A stretch of 64,000 nucleotides of DNA from Bagarius yarrelli (GCA_005784505.1 VCAZ01000025.1:6389682-6453681); one strand, 5' to 3'; counted from the first letter of the stretch, positions 22,775-35,060 are shown. Notes: generated from the sequence alone by a model not told the origin. Numbers and translations: made by a program.

Positions 22775-24556
22775 TTATGACCAGACAAAGATTTCACCCT
22801 CATATCCGCTAGAGAACAAGTTTTCTCCTTTATGGTCAAAAACGACACTTTGAACACTGTTATTATGTCCCAAAAGACTGGACAATTGTGAAGACGCCAC
22901 TTCCACCAACTTCACCTCATAATCGTCGCTTGCGACCGCTAGCACCTGTCCGTTTGGACTAAAGACCACTTGGTTGCTAGCGTGTGGTCCGGTATCCACA
23001 GTGGTTATAGCTGATATGTTCCTTACATCCCATAATTTTACCACACCGAAGGAATCACAGGAAGCGATCATGTCTCCCAGTGCGTTAAAGGTTGCACTGT
23101 TGCATGGGTACCTGTGCCCGTAAAAGGTTTGAGCACAGAGTCCAGCACGGGCGTCCCACAGTGAAACGGATTTATCAGCAGAGCAGGTGAGCAAAATGTT
23201 AGAAAAGGGCAAAAAGCTAATACTGTTCACTGAGTCGACGTGGCCCCGAAGCGTGTAGCGACAGCGCTCGCTGTTTAGGTCCCACACTTTAGCCGTGTTG
23301 TCCATAGAGCAAGAAGCTACAAAGTCCCCGCAGGAGTGGAAGGAACATCCCCAGGTGATGTGAGTGTGACCTTCCAAAGTCAGCACACAGCAGGATTTGG
23401 CAAAGTCCCAGATCTTTACTGTGCTGTCTTCACTGGTGGTTGCTAGACAGTGTCCACTGGGGTGAAAGCTACAGCTGGATACCCAGCCAGTATGACCCTC
23501 ACCCGTCATAATCATCTCTCCCTCTGGCATCTCCCAAAGCCTCCAAAGGTGATCCTCACTTGCAGAAGCTACAAGCAGTTTGTTCGGATGAAGAGCAAGA
23601 TGGTTTACAGGTAAAGTGTGAGCTTTGATTGACTTGGTCATGGAGAATCCAGATATTTTGGTGCTTTGAGCAGATAAGGCTTTTATTTGGGGCAAAAAGG
23701 GATTTATGCGTGTACTGGCTGGAAACTCCGAATCTTTTGAATGTTTGGTAGTAACCGTAACTTCTTCAACTGGTTTGGTTTGGTCTGGACTACGGCTATC
23801 TGTTTCTTTTGGAATTCTGCGGGTTCCTGGCGGGGTACGCGAATTACTTAGAGAGCTGTCTAGGTTAGGAACTTGACTGGAGAGTCTGTCTCTATCAATA
23901 CTGACCAACATCTTCTGCCTGAGAGCTGTTTGGTACTTCTCATTTAGTTGTTTCAAAGCAGGGGGGAAAGACTCGTAGTGTTTTTTCAGTTTCCGGATGT
24001 CCTCGATCAGTTTGTTTTTCTCTTGCACAACACGCTTATGCTGCAGCCGATGAAAATCTCGTTCTTTCTGAAGCCTCACAATGGTCTCTCCGGCTTGGAA
24101 AGCGGCCTGTTTGTAGCTGTCCCGCTCTCTTTGGGTATTTTGCAGTTCGTTTTCCAGCACCTGGTTGTGTGTGTATATATCCGACACTAATCCCCCATGG
24201 TTGGTTTTCAACATGCCTTTATGGAGCTTCTCAAACCATTCTCTTTGAAAGCAATCTAGTGTTTTGCTCATTTCCATTTTCACCAGAAAGTTGCGGAAGA
24301 AATCATCCACGGCTTCAGGGACGGGACTGTATAGTTTCTGGAATTGGGAAAAGATCTGCTCTGGTACAAAGTCACATTCACTGGTGAACTTACGAAGAAC
24401 TTCAGCTGCAGTTTCCAAATCCTCCTCTTCAGTTACACTTTCCTCTTCGACACTAATCTCTTCATACTCAAACCCATCCTCGGAGTCATCTGGAATAGAC
24501 ACTTTTTCGAGATAATATGGCCCATCCACCGCTTCTGTATCGTTTGCTGCAGCCAT
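22775..24556 (-). CDS. spag16: Sperm-associated antigen 16 (PF20 homolog), intronless
   Basis: Axonemal central-pair protein of motile cilia and sperm tails; the Chlamydomonas counterpart PF20 lies on the C1-C2 bridge. One uninterrupted frame of 593 residues (human SPAG16 is about 631). Residues 1-60 are acidic, about 60-115 form a helical N-terminal segment, 130-215 a coiled coil (NELQNTQRERDSYKQ), 225-305 a Ser/Pro/Thr-rich linker, and about 311-593 seven WD40 repeats with clear WD ends (VKIWDF, AKVWDL, VSLWDA, VKLWDV). The repeat series closes at the stop (GEIFVWS), so the protein is complete. Vertebrate SPAG16 is normally spread over many exons; here there is not one intron. No stop, frameshift or decay is seen, so it is probably expressed and functional. 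Confidence 0.93.
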   Translation of the reverse strand: MAAANDTEAVDGPYYLEKVSIPDDSEDGFEYEEISVEEESVTEEEDLETAAEVLRKFTSECDFVPEQIFSQFQKLYSPVPEAVDDFFRNFLVKMEMSKTLDCFQREWFEKLHKGMLKTNHGGLVSDIYTHNQVLENELQNTQRERDSYKQAAFQAGETIVRLQKERDFHRLQHKRVVQEKNKLIEDIRKLKKHYESFPPALKQLNEKYQTALRQKMLVSIDRDRLSSQVPNLDSSLSNSRTPPGTRRIPKETDSRSPDQTKPVEEVTVTTKHSKDSEFPASTRINPFLPQIKALSAQSTKISGFSMTKSIKAHTLPVNHLALHPNKLLVASASEDHLWRLWEMPEGEMIMTGEGHTGWVSSCSFHPSGHCLATTSEDSTVKIWDFAKSCCVLTLEGHTHITWGCSFHSCGDFVASCSMDNTAKVWDLNSERCRYTLRGHVDSVNSISFLPFSNILLTCSADKSVSLWDARAGLCAQTFYGHRYPCNSATFNALGDMIASCDSFGVVKLWDVRNISAITTVDTGPHASNQVVFSPNGQVLAVASDDYEVKLVEVASSQLSSLLGHNNSVQSVVFDHKGENLFSSGYEGEIFVWS

Positions 24557-26040
24557 TTTTTATTACTTTTAGTCACTCATTACTTAGACGCTTATTATTG
24601 CCGCGTTGTTTACTGTTACCATGGAAACCTGCTTGGCGACGCCGTCACTGTCGTAATAAGTGTAATATTTCCTGTACTGCTTACACCGTATAAACATTTT
24701 ATTAACGTTATTTAAACAAAGAATCAAACTTTATTGCGCGTGTATATATATACATATGGTTTTTAAAGTTTTTTGTAATAGCAAATTATATATATACTGC
24801 AATTTAATTCGATATTTTAGCGTGTGCGTATATACCGGGTTTTACGATAACGAGTTCACGCGCATGTGATTAATGTATTTCAGAAGCACACTTTTATTAA
24901 TTAGTGTATTTTGTTGCACACAATATAGGAGACTGGAACAGAAAGACACGACACAGTTTAAGCAACAGGGGGCGCTCACACACTACACTGACCAATAGCA
25001 CCGTTACGTTGGCTACCGTTCATCACATCAATGTTTTCATCACAATCCTAACATTTCTTATTATAACATTTAGAACGTACCAAATCATATTTATCTAAAA
25101 GTTCACTTATTTTATATTTTTAACGTCGAAAAAGCACTTCAACCAAAGCGATTTCTTAAAAAAAATAAACATATTTCATCAAAACTTTTTAATACTTTTT
25201 TATTTTATCTTTGTAACATAGATTAACAAATAATATATTATATATAGCACCTGTGACCTAGTAGGGTTTTTTTCGAAATATATATTTTTATATAAGTTTT
25301 GTGCTTTATAAACACATTTGTATCCAAAAATAATGTTTTATAGTATAAAGGATGCACCTCTGTATTACAGGAAGAAAACAGTACTTAATTCTGAGCAGTG
25401 CAGATAAACACTCTTGTTAGTATATTTTAATGCTGTAAAACATTCATTTGTACATATTCTGTATTATGTAAGTTTAAGCTTCTGTTAATTATTAAACCTG
25501 CATATGTCCTCCTTTCCCCTCTCTGCTTCCTGTCTCCTCTTTTTGTCCTCCAAATGTGCATCTTGCAGTGAGTGTGTGTGTGTATGCAAAATATTCACTT
25601 TATTTCGCAAAAATAAGTAAATAAATACCACAATTATTGTTTTGTTCTTGATTTTAGTAAACCTTTATAAAGACAGATGTGATTTTATCCTTCCATAAGC
25701 CTATAATACTGTTATTTTTTATTTCCCCTGTCAATAGGGTGGTTTTATAGGATAAATTTTAGTAACTTGTTTTGGTTGGTTTGTTGGTTTAAACCTGCTT
25801 TAAAGGTAATAGTAAATTACATACAATAAAAATATGTTTTACATGCTTACATTTTTAATTGAAAAATTAGGATTGAGATAAAGATTTATAAGGCAAAAGT
25901 ATAATTATAACTAGAACTACAATTAAATGTTTCGTTTATTTTCTTTCTATTTTGAGAGTGGCGTAAAAGTGGATGAAAATTATCAAACAATTTTAGGACC
26001 TAGTGTTTTTTGGCTATTATTTATTCTTTTTTTAGACATA
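24557..26040. other. Intergenic DNA between spag16 and arx
   Basis: Head-to-head spacing of two divergently transcribed genes. Apart from the X-box I see only AT-rich DNA without recognisable exons or complete repeats. Confidence 0.6.
24615..24628 (-). promoter_or_regulatory. X-box (RFX binding site) upstream of spag16
   Basis: GTTACCATGGAAAC is a 14-bp imperfect palindrome that fits the RFX consensus GTTRCCATGGYAAC at all but one position. It begins 59 bp upstream of the spag16 ATG. RFX factors switch on ciliary genes through X-boxes placed within about 150 bp of the start, so place and function of the gene agree. Confidence 0.8.
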
Positions 26041-26097
<57 letters not shown>

Positions 26098-26575
26098 TTA
26101 AAAGTAAAAAAAAAAATCTGGAATAAAGAAATTTGGAATTTCTGTCTTTTTCTCTTTTTCTCTCTCTTTCTTTTTTATTTTCCGTCTTTTTCTCTCTTTT
26201 CTCTGTCTCTCTTTCCCTCTCTCTCTTTCTATTTCTCTCTATTTATTTAGTCACTGCTTTTATTTTGTGAGAAGTTTAAAGTGTAAAAAATTCTCTTTAC
26301 CTTTCTCTTTCTCTTTCCCTTTCCCTTTCTCTTTTCTCTTCCTCTTTCTCTTTCTCTTTTCTCTTTTCTCTTTCTTTCTCCTCTTTCTCTTTTCTTTCTT
26401 TTTCCCCCCCCTCTTTCTCTTTCTTTCTTCTCTCTCTCTCTATTTCTCTTTTTCTCGTTCTCTCTCTCCCTCTTTCTTTATGATGTGTAAAGTTGTGTAA
26501 AAAATCTTTCTTTCTTTTTTCTCTTTCTCTCTCGATTTCTCTTTCTCTCCTTCTCTCTCTCTCTACCTATCTCTT

Positions 26576-26661
<86 letters not shown>
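26041..26661. repeat. Pyrimidine tracts with (CT)n and (CA)n upstream of arx
   Basis: About 620 bp, nearly all C and T on the plus strand: (CT)27 at 26041-26094, mixed CTTT/CCCT DNA, then a long (CT)n at 26578-26639 passing into (CA)n to 26661. It ends about 210 bp before the arx start codon, so it is promoter-proximal. The polyphenylalanine/serine frames here are artefacts. Confidence 0.9.
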
Positions 26662-26669
<8 letters not shown>

Positions 26670-26872
26670 AGACACTGCTGTCCATTATCATCATGAATGT
26701 GATGATTGAAATCGAGCTCACGGCATCAAGCCTTTCTCTCGGTGGCCAATCAGAAGAGGAGCAGCGGGAAGCTGAAACATCAGTAGCCTACAAATGAGAG
26801 TGAGGGCACCAGTGTGGAGAGGCGCAGAAAGACCCCGAGACCTGGAACATCCCGTCCATGAGAACTACAGAC

Positions 26873-27039
26873 ATGAGCGCTGAGGCTGAAGAGGGAATCC
26901 GAACAAGCAACTGCAAGTGCAAGTCGCCGACTTTATTCTCCTCGTATTGCATTGAAAGCATTCTGAGCAGAAGTCCTCTCAAAGTTAGACTCCTCGGGAT
27001 GCAAAGTCTGACAGCGGCACTTCAGACACAGGAACGAGA

Positions 27040-27075
<36 letters not shown>

Positions 27076-30000
27076 TCATAGTAACGGAAATGTGGTTTAA
27101 TTCTGATTTGCTTACTCTGCAATCTAAATTGCATTTTCAATGCATAACAATGACACCAAATCAGGCACAAAGTTATTTGGGACGTTTTTTTCCTTTAAAA
27201 GTTATTACGTCATATTTTACAGATGTTAAATCTGTAGCTAAATATGGTGCGCTTACTAATTAGGGGTCATCGTAAAACTACTGTAATATTTATAAGCGTG
27301 CTATAAACTAGGAAAAGCATCATTTATTTATACAATTTTCTGTATTTATTCTTTAAGAAAATAAATATAAAGAGGAGAAACACATATCAAAATAGACTTT
27401 ATTTGTTTAAGATTATTAATTTTATCTAATAGTTCTTACCAATTCAGATGATTTAGGCTTTCTAAGAGTACTTTGGGTTTTTTTCATGGTGTTTAAATTG
27501 CATTCGTGGACTGACTATAATAAATTGGCCTGTAGGTGTGAACATGTGTGTGTGGTGTCCTGTTCCTTGTCCCCAGTGTTATTGGAATTAATTGTAACCA
27601 CCGAGTAGAAAAAAAAGGCAATTACGTTTTATTAGGTGAATGTAGTTAATGTCCTCAAATCCAGCTGTAATGACAAGTGTTTGATAATAAAGTGTAATAT
27701 TTCACGCTTTAAAAATTAACTAAATTAATTATTTGCCCTAACTAAAGCAAAGATAATTTGACTCAAGTGTAACCATCTTAAAATGCACTAAACTGAATAG
27801 TAGACGAATGAATAACAAACTAAAAACTTTAATACAAATTTTAAAAAAAATGTCGTAGTTGTTGTTGCATAATTCTATTTTACTGAAATAGTTTTTTTTT
27901 TATCATTAAAACATATTTCAAACTCGTCCAGCGGGCAAACCACAGTTTTCATGCATCATTTTAACATTTATAAGTTTACAAGTTTTATTTCTAAATATTT
28001 TCCTATCTACTGTATTTGCAGCTGGACACAACACGGCCCTGCACCTGCCGCCCAAACTGCGGCGCCCGTTCAGTCCGCAGCGCGAAGATGAGCTGGATGG
28101 CGCACAAGGAGAGGAGCTGGATGGCGCACATGGAGACGAGCCGGAGCTCCGATCTGGTCTAAACTCCTGCTACCCGGAACATGCACTCCTCAGTTCCCCA
28201 AAGAGCCGCTCGGCACAGGATAAAGTAGATCCGGATGAAAGCAAAGCGCCTGGAGACACGTGTCGCTCCCCGGGACCAGAGGACGAACTGAGAGAGAAAA
28301 ACACAAGCACTGAGGACGGGGTGTACGTGTCACCGGGCAGTGATGCTGAAGACGGGACGCTGAGACGCAAACAGAGGAGATACAGGACTACATTCACGAG
28401 TTACCAGCTGGATGAACTTGAAAGAGCTTTCCAAAAGACGCATTACCCTGATGTGTTCACCAGGTACAAACCTCACGAGCTTAACAGCATCTGCATAAAC
28501 ATAAGAGAGATCCAGTGTGACAGAAAAAAGTAAATGGCTATATAAACTCGTACAATGTCCGTTTGTGCCTTTACTGATGTGCAAAACACAAAAAAAAATC
28601 GCTTAACTTTAAATGCATGCAAATTTAGAACAATACTATTGTATAATTTTTATTTTAGTCATCAAATTAGTTTTATTTGTATGGGCTATCGTACGAATAA
28701 TATTTAATATCCTGCACATATTCATACGAAACGAAATAAACCTGTGCATCTTTTTAACTCAAGTATTTTGTTAGTATTTGTTATAAATACCTGTAAATCG
28801 TAAAATAATAATACAGCATTATGGATGATATTATAAAATAAAAATGGGTTTAACTAATAGAATTTATTTAGATTGGATCTCCAAACACGTGCTGAACTGT
28901 TCGCTCCGCCATCCACATTATTTGGCATTTTAACCAAAAAGAATCAATTAATTTATAGATGTAAAAAGTAAAAAAACGAATCCATACAGTCATGTATAGT
29001 TGTTGTAACGAGGCTTATTACGAAGACATTTTGTTTTATTTCGTTTTTATTTCTTTTGCAGGGAGGAATTAGCCATGCGGCTCGATCTGACGGAAGCGCG
29101 CGTGCAAGTAAGTGCAAAATTACCATTTCTTCTTCTTCTTATTTTTTTTTTATCAGGCCAAATATTTTATTCTTAAATTTATTATAAAATTATGTGAAGA
29201 AAAAGAAACGATTTTTTAAAAAAACTGATAGAAATTTGCAGGAGCATCCTTTATATTCAAGATGATTCTTTAACTCATGCTATTTTTTTTTTTTGCTATA
29301 GTTCAGCATTTTACATGTGAAATGAGTCTTATAAATATTAAATAAATACAAATAAATAACTTCATGATCAACGTGGTACTAAAAAAAGTTAACTGTTATT
29401 AGTCAAGATTTAAAATCTTCTTTTTTAGCCACAAGCAATTTGCCTACCAATATATCATACACATGCTACACTTTGTGAATGTTATTTCTTAGATCAAATA
29501 AACTCTTTAATAGTTACAGCATTTTCCGCTTCATAATCCACCAAATAATGTATAAAGTTTAAAACATTGTTATTGAGATCAATGATTAAAAAATAAAACT
29601 GTCTCTGTAAGTTCGACAAATCACAGAAGTGAAAAAAAACTTTACCTTTTTAGAATTTGTTTCTGATAAAATATAAAACATGCAGAAATGTGAATTTATT
29701 TGATGTGGTTTGTTAAATTCATTAGTACATTCTAACCAGATCATCTTTTCTCTCCTTTAGGTCTGGTTCCAGAACCGACGTGCAAAATGGAGAAAAAGAG
29801 AGAAAGCTGGGGTTCCTCCCCAACGTCTAGGCCTTCCATTTCCTGGACCAATCACTGCAGCACAGCCTCTATGCCATTATCTGAGTGGGGGTGCATTTAA
29901 CCCCAACCTTCATCCAGGCATGGAGTCAGGGTGGCCTGTCTCGTTCCACGGATTCACCCAGCCCATCCCGAACCCTGTACCCCCAAACCGAATCTGTTCT

Positions 30001-30649
30001 CTGCTTGGAGCAGCGATGCTTAGACACCCTGCCCTTATTAGCCCCTCTATTGGAAGGTGAGACTTCTTTAATTATGCCGCATTTAACTAAACTTTGAAAA
30101 AAGGTCGAATTTGAGCACATCAATTGAAATAGCTGCTCACATTTTTATTTTTACTTACATTTTATGCTGACTATACAGTTTCACAGAAAAGTTACATCAT
30201 CACAGTTGGTTAGATTATTATTAACAAATGACACATCCGGAATATGACATCTATTTTTTTTGTTTTTCAAATTGTACCTAAAAAAATGACACTAGTCCAA
30301 GCTCTGAATTTCAATTTCGGAGTTAAGTCGAACACCTCACAGGTTCTGTTTCAAGCAATTACTATGTACGAGCTGATGTTGGAGATGTTTTTTAATTAGT
30401 AACGTTTTTAAATATTATTTCTACAGATTCTTTACTCCACTGGCACTTCAAAGACTGCCTGGTCCCACCACAGAGAATCCAATCCTGCCTCCTCTTCACA
30501 TTCCTGATTCTTCTTCTTCATCTTCATCCTCACCCGTGGACCGTCGTGCATCCAGTATCGCGGCTCTCCGTCTCAAAGCCAGAGAGCACTCGGCTCACAT
30601 CGGCCAGTTTAGTGTCCTGACATCCGGTACGGCTGACAAAGAGGCCTAA
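26873..30649 (+). CDS. arx: Aristaless-related homeobox protein (arx type), short form without polyalanine
   Basis: Paired-class (Q50) homeodomain transcription factor; ARX acts mainly as a repressor in forebrain interneurons and pancreatic alpha cells. Exons 26873-27041, 28022-28463, 29062-29107, 29761-30056, 30427-30649 (TAA): 391 residues in frame. An octapeptide/EH1-like YCIESIL at residues 25-31, LHLPPKLRRP near 63, homeodomain 174-233 (WFQNRRAKWRKRE), FTQPI and RHPALISPSIGR blocks, and an OAR/aristaless motif (SSIAALRLKAREH) near the C terminus all match ARX in order. Human ARX has 562 residues and four polyalanine tracts; none is present here. Residues before the homeodomain contain a short tandem repeat (ELDGAQGE/ELDGAHGD). 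An in-frame ATG at 26858 would add five residues; the second ATG has better context. Poly(A) signal at 31034. It could be a diverged paralog rather than the main arx. Confidence 0.9.
27042..27074. repeat. (GT)n microsatellite forming the arx exon 1 donor
   Basis: About 16 GT units start directly at the last base of exon 1 (GAAG then gtgtgt). The 5' splice site is therefore the first GT of the run. Confidence 0.85.
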
Positions 30650-31539
30650 AGCCTTGCTTTTACACTCAAGACATGAGACCAAAGCTTAAAGTGCACTGCA
30701 GTGTCAAGAATCCCATTGGAATCTAACAAGGATCGAAACTCCACCGACTACCAAAGCTTTATGGTTGCTTTAATTGACGCAAACAATGCTAATGGGACTT
30801 TAATTCTGTATATTTCTCAACGGACTCAGACATTGTGCTTTTATTGTATTAATAGAATATCTATGGGAGAAAGAAATAGCTTTAATGAATACTCTTCTTC
30901 TGTTATTAAAAAAAAAAAAACTTTTATATGTGCTGTTTGTTATTTTGTGAGCCAGAAAACTTTCAGTTCAGGGAAAAGCAAAACTGCACTTCTCTATTTA
31001 TCTGCTGAATGAGCCAAGAATTTGTAAAAACAAAATAAAGCTGTGAAGTGAAATGTGCTGTCTTACAGATTAAAAATCATTAAAACAGGCAAACTGGTTG
31101 GCCGGCTATGCTAAAAGATCCATAGAGTCCCATGCATTAATAGCTTAAAAAATAAAACTAAAATATTACAGTGTAATAAAATCCTCAAAATCATCGGCTC
31201 TATCCGAAATATGTACTACGTTTAAGTAAGTACGCTCTTTCAATCTTCTACAAAGTATGAATAAAATTTAGAAGTACTACATCTGCCATGTTGATACTGA
31301 CACATGACATACGACGTCGCAGCAGCGTAAATTTCAACCTGGATAATGTTTAACTTTAATGATTTTAAACAAGTGCAATTTAACGAGAAACAATGTTTTT
31401 TCTTTTAAAGCACTTTTAAAGTGCATTGACGCTTGCCACCATTTCTGCATATGACAAGTCGTCTTTTCCTGCAGCCTCATGGGATAGTAAAGTGTCCAAT
31501 GTATGCATACTTCAAAATCCTTGCAGGAACTTTCTGTCA

Positions 31540-31700
31540 CTTATCCAGATTGACTTACATTTATCTTATTTATAAAACTAAGCAATTGAGAAATAGGGGT
31601 CTTGCTTAGGGGCCCAGAAGTAGCAACTTGGTTGTGCTAGGTATTTAACCCCCAATTTTCCAGTTAGTAGTCCACCAGTGCTATCACTATAGTATGAAAG
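31540..31700 (-). mobile_element. SINE copy 6
   Basis: Minus orientation: 'tccagattgacttacattta' tail, 'ttgcttaggggcccagaag' body, 'ttagtagtccaccagtgct' worn head. Confidence 0.7.
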
Positions 31701-32429
31701 TATGTGATTTCGGATGGAGCCATGATGTTATTTATGTTAAGTTTCTAGTATGTGTGCTGAATGCCAGGATTTTGAGCCTTCGAACCTCCACTGACATTCA
31801 TCTAAATTTAGTCCACATTTCTCCTAGCACCATTCACACACATTAAGGAGCTTATTTTGTTCGCCGGTGTTGCTTTGTTCCTTTCAAAAGGTGGATATCA
31901 GAGTGAATGAGCCATGCTTGTAAGCCTGGACTTCTTCCAAGCAGCGTAATTCTTCCACACTCAAGTCATCATCCAATTAGTTCGGTGTATAAAGTGATTT
32001 GTCATCTCCCAGATTAAGTTCAGAGAACAAGAGAAGCGTTTTGTCAGCGAAGCGGATTTCTATCACTAACTACCTTCTTTTACGCCGCACCGTTCCACAA
32101 TGTAATGAATAATAGGAACTGATAAATACTAATTCCCTATGAAAAGAGGTCTTACACAGTCCTTTGTGCCAGGCACTATTCAGGGGAGGGTTGATGAAAA
32201 GGTGCAGGGATTAACATAATCAAATGAATCTAACTAATCTATTTGGGTGATCAACTTAAAGCTCTCTGGAAATGGACATTTTCAGTGGCAGGATATTGCC
32301 AAAGAGAAAGAAGCTGATAGGTTATGGTAGGGAACGAAGGTATTACGGCTCAGCGCATGTGCCTCTCTGTTTAAAGGCCCTGTACACAATGGTACACAAT
32401 AAGCACAATAGAGTGTAACAGCTTAAAGA

Positions 32430-33055
32430 TCAGGGCCCGTTTTCACTGATTACTTAAGGCTAAAAGTAGCTCATAACTCACCGATTTAGTAGAAAATCGT
32501 AAAAATAGTGCGTGTGTTAATCCTGATTTTTTTTTTTTTTAGCATCTTAGCACTAAAATTAGCTCCTAAATCTCTGAAACGTTAGGAGTAGTAAACAGGA
32601 CCCCTCAGTTACTAAGACCAAGTTACAAACTATCCAAAAATAGGCTGTTGCTTGCAATCTGCCTCGGAAAGAAAACATTTTAGAAACGTTTGGTGATAAT
32701 GAGCTTTTTAAAAAGGACTCGCCAATGACGCAGTCACGTCATCAACAAACAAAAACAACCCAATAAGACCACATGATGCTTGGCCACAGGTGACATGCAG
32801 CCATGTGGCAAATAATAATTTTATTTTTAAATCTTTATTTATATATGGAAACATAATATTGTGTTTTACAAAACTTTTATGAATGAATCTTTGACAGAGA
32901 CTCTCCTCCGATCAGCCAATCACTGTGTACGTAGTTACTAAGCATTATCCATAGCAACGATAGCTTGTCTCAGCAAAAAAACCCTTAGCTAAAAACTTCT
33001 ACTGCTTTTTAGAAGAACTTTTAGCGGTACGATAAAATGTTGTACAGACCCTGAG
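32430..33055. mobile_element. Possible Harbinger-like MITE
   Basis: Left end 'tcagggcccgttttcactga' and the reverse complement of the right end 'tcagggtctgtacaac' are similar, and both are followed by a 'gctaaaagt' block, as in imperfect terminal inverted repeats. No open frame and no clear target-site duplication. GGGCCCGTTTC-type ends are typical of Harbinger/ISL2EU elements, which is the basis of the tentative name. Confidence 0.4.
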
Positions 33056-33916
33056 CCACAGAAAGTAATGGAAAGGTCAGAAACAGCCACAACATGTAGA
33101 CCTGGGTAAAAAACAGGGTAAAGTGTATTTTTATAGAGAAAATCTGCACAGTATTGAGTTTGGATTACACTTTAACCCGGCTAATGAAGTTTTAAAACAC
33201 TTTTGGAGTTTAATTCTACGAGAACGTACTTCATTAGCTGGGCAGGACTGCAGACTGGTCCTGGACTTTGTAATAAAGGTGTTTAAGCACAAATGAGTTA
33301 TTTGTTACATGTAACAACTAGTTACATGTATCACTTTTACGTAATTACAAAATGTAACAGTATTTCGTTACAGTTACAGAAAAAATGTGTAATTAAATTA
33401 TAGTCACTTATGAAAATGCTAAAGATGTTAAATAGGGTTAAATCTTTATATTTTATATATTTTCTTTAAAAAACCTATCACAGGTTGAATAATATTAATT
33501 TGTTGTTGCTTTGCAGGTTTTTGATTCGCCGTCTGCTAAAGCCATTCATTAAAGTGATGATATTCCGATGCTTTTGATAGGGTCATTCGTAATCTGTAAC
33601 CAATCACATGTTCAGAATAACCTTTTCCAACACTGAGAACACAGGGTATAACAATGTAATAGAACGGAATTTTAAAATAGTTTTTACATTTTTTTATCAA
33701 GAAGAAGATAAAAAAGTGAGAGGACAAGAACGACAACACATTACTGTGAAATATTTCCTTTTAATATATTTCGGGAAATAATGAATCAAATTTGTCCAAA
33801 AAAAACAATTAAAAGTCCTGTTTAATGTCTTTTGTTCTGTAGAGCCTTGTCAGAATACAATCTATTGAACCTGCTTCATTCAATTCTTTTCCCCCTCTTT
33901 TTTCCCCTCTATCTTT

Positions 33917-33981
33917 CTCTCTCTCTCTCTCTCTCTCTCTCCCTCTCTCTTTCTGTCTCTCTCTCTTTCTTTCTCTCTCTG

Positions 33982-34023
<42 letters not shown>

Positions 34024-34090
34024 TCTCTCTCTCTCTCTCTCTGTCTCTCTTTCTCTCTCTCTGTCTCTCTGCCTCTCTGTCTCTCTCTTT
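33917..34090. repeat. (CT)n-rich microsatellite
   Basis: Interrupted CT repeats with CTTT, CTGT and GGGT variants; gives artefactual frames on both strands. Confidence 0.9.
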
Positions 34091-34189
34091 CTCACAATGA
34101 TTTTGTATATGTAATTTGATTAAATAAATGACTGTTGAAAGTCAAAAAGTCACTCCCTCTCTCTCGCTATGTCTTTCTCTTTCTTTCTT

Positions 34190-34190
34190 T

Positions 34191-34258
<68 letters not shown>
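34190..34258. repeat. (CT)n microsatellite
   Basis: A second CT run of about 65 bp, 100 bp downstream of the previous one. Confidence 0.95.
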
Positions 34259-34261
<3 letters not shown>

Positions 34262-34867
34262 ATATAGATTTCTCACCATTCCCTATTATTGCTTCCTTTA
34301 GTTTCCCTCAATAAAATAGTGCATCTTGTCACATCTTTCCAGATTACGGCACTAACAGGTATCTCTGTGTTTGCCTGCCTTGTAAAGAGGAGCAATCAGA
34401 GATAATCGAGTGCTTTTAAGAGCGCTCGTCTCCATTCAGCCCCCGGCTGCTCAGCCCCTAATCACCCCTTAAACACACACGCTTTCCCTGCTGCAAATTT
34501 CTGTTCTAATTCGACTTAAGTATATTTGTAAATCACAGTTCCTTTGAAACGGAATAACCGAAAATCAAACGGCTTTCATGGCCATTGAAATTTCCACACC
34601 ATCACCCCAATTGAGACTAATATGTTCAGGAATTGAGCATAAATCCAGCCTAATGGTGGCAATCTAGACTGAATGGAAACATATTAGAAACAACGAGATG
34701 TAGCGAACGCTACAGTTTACAGAGTAAAGATTTAAATATCAGTCCAAATTGCAATTGATTTTCTTTTGCAAAATTGGGTTATTTTTTCCTACTTAACCCA
34801 TTTGCATAACATTTAACATTTATCTATCACCAGAGATACAACCTGAAAAAATGTAAAGATTCTTACA

Positions 34868-35060
34868 GGATGTCAATTCTGTTATCTGACTTTGGCCTAC
34901 TGGTTTATTTGGTCAGAGGAGAACTGCCCCCCCGATTGAGCCTGGTTTCTCCCAAGGTTTTTTTTTTTGGTTTCTTGTCGCTGTCGCCTCTGACTTGCTT
35001 AGTTGGGGACTCTTCATTTATAGATATTAGCGTTATAGAAATAAAGGTGACTTGACCTGA
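34868..35060 (+). mobile_element. Ostariophysan interspersed repeat (3'-end fragment)
   Basis: Contains 'gcctggtttctcccaaggtt', 'cgctgtcgcctctgacttgc' and ends 'aaataaaggtgacttgacct'. I recognise this wording as a very common repeat of cyprinid and related fish genomes with a (TTGACTTGAC)-type tail. I cannot name the family with certainty. Confidence 0.55.
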
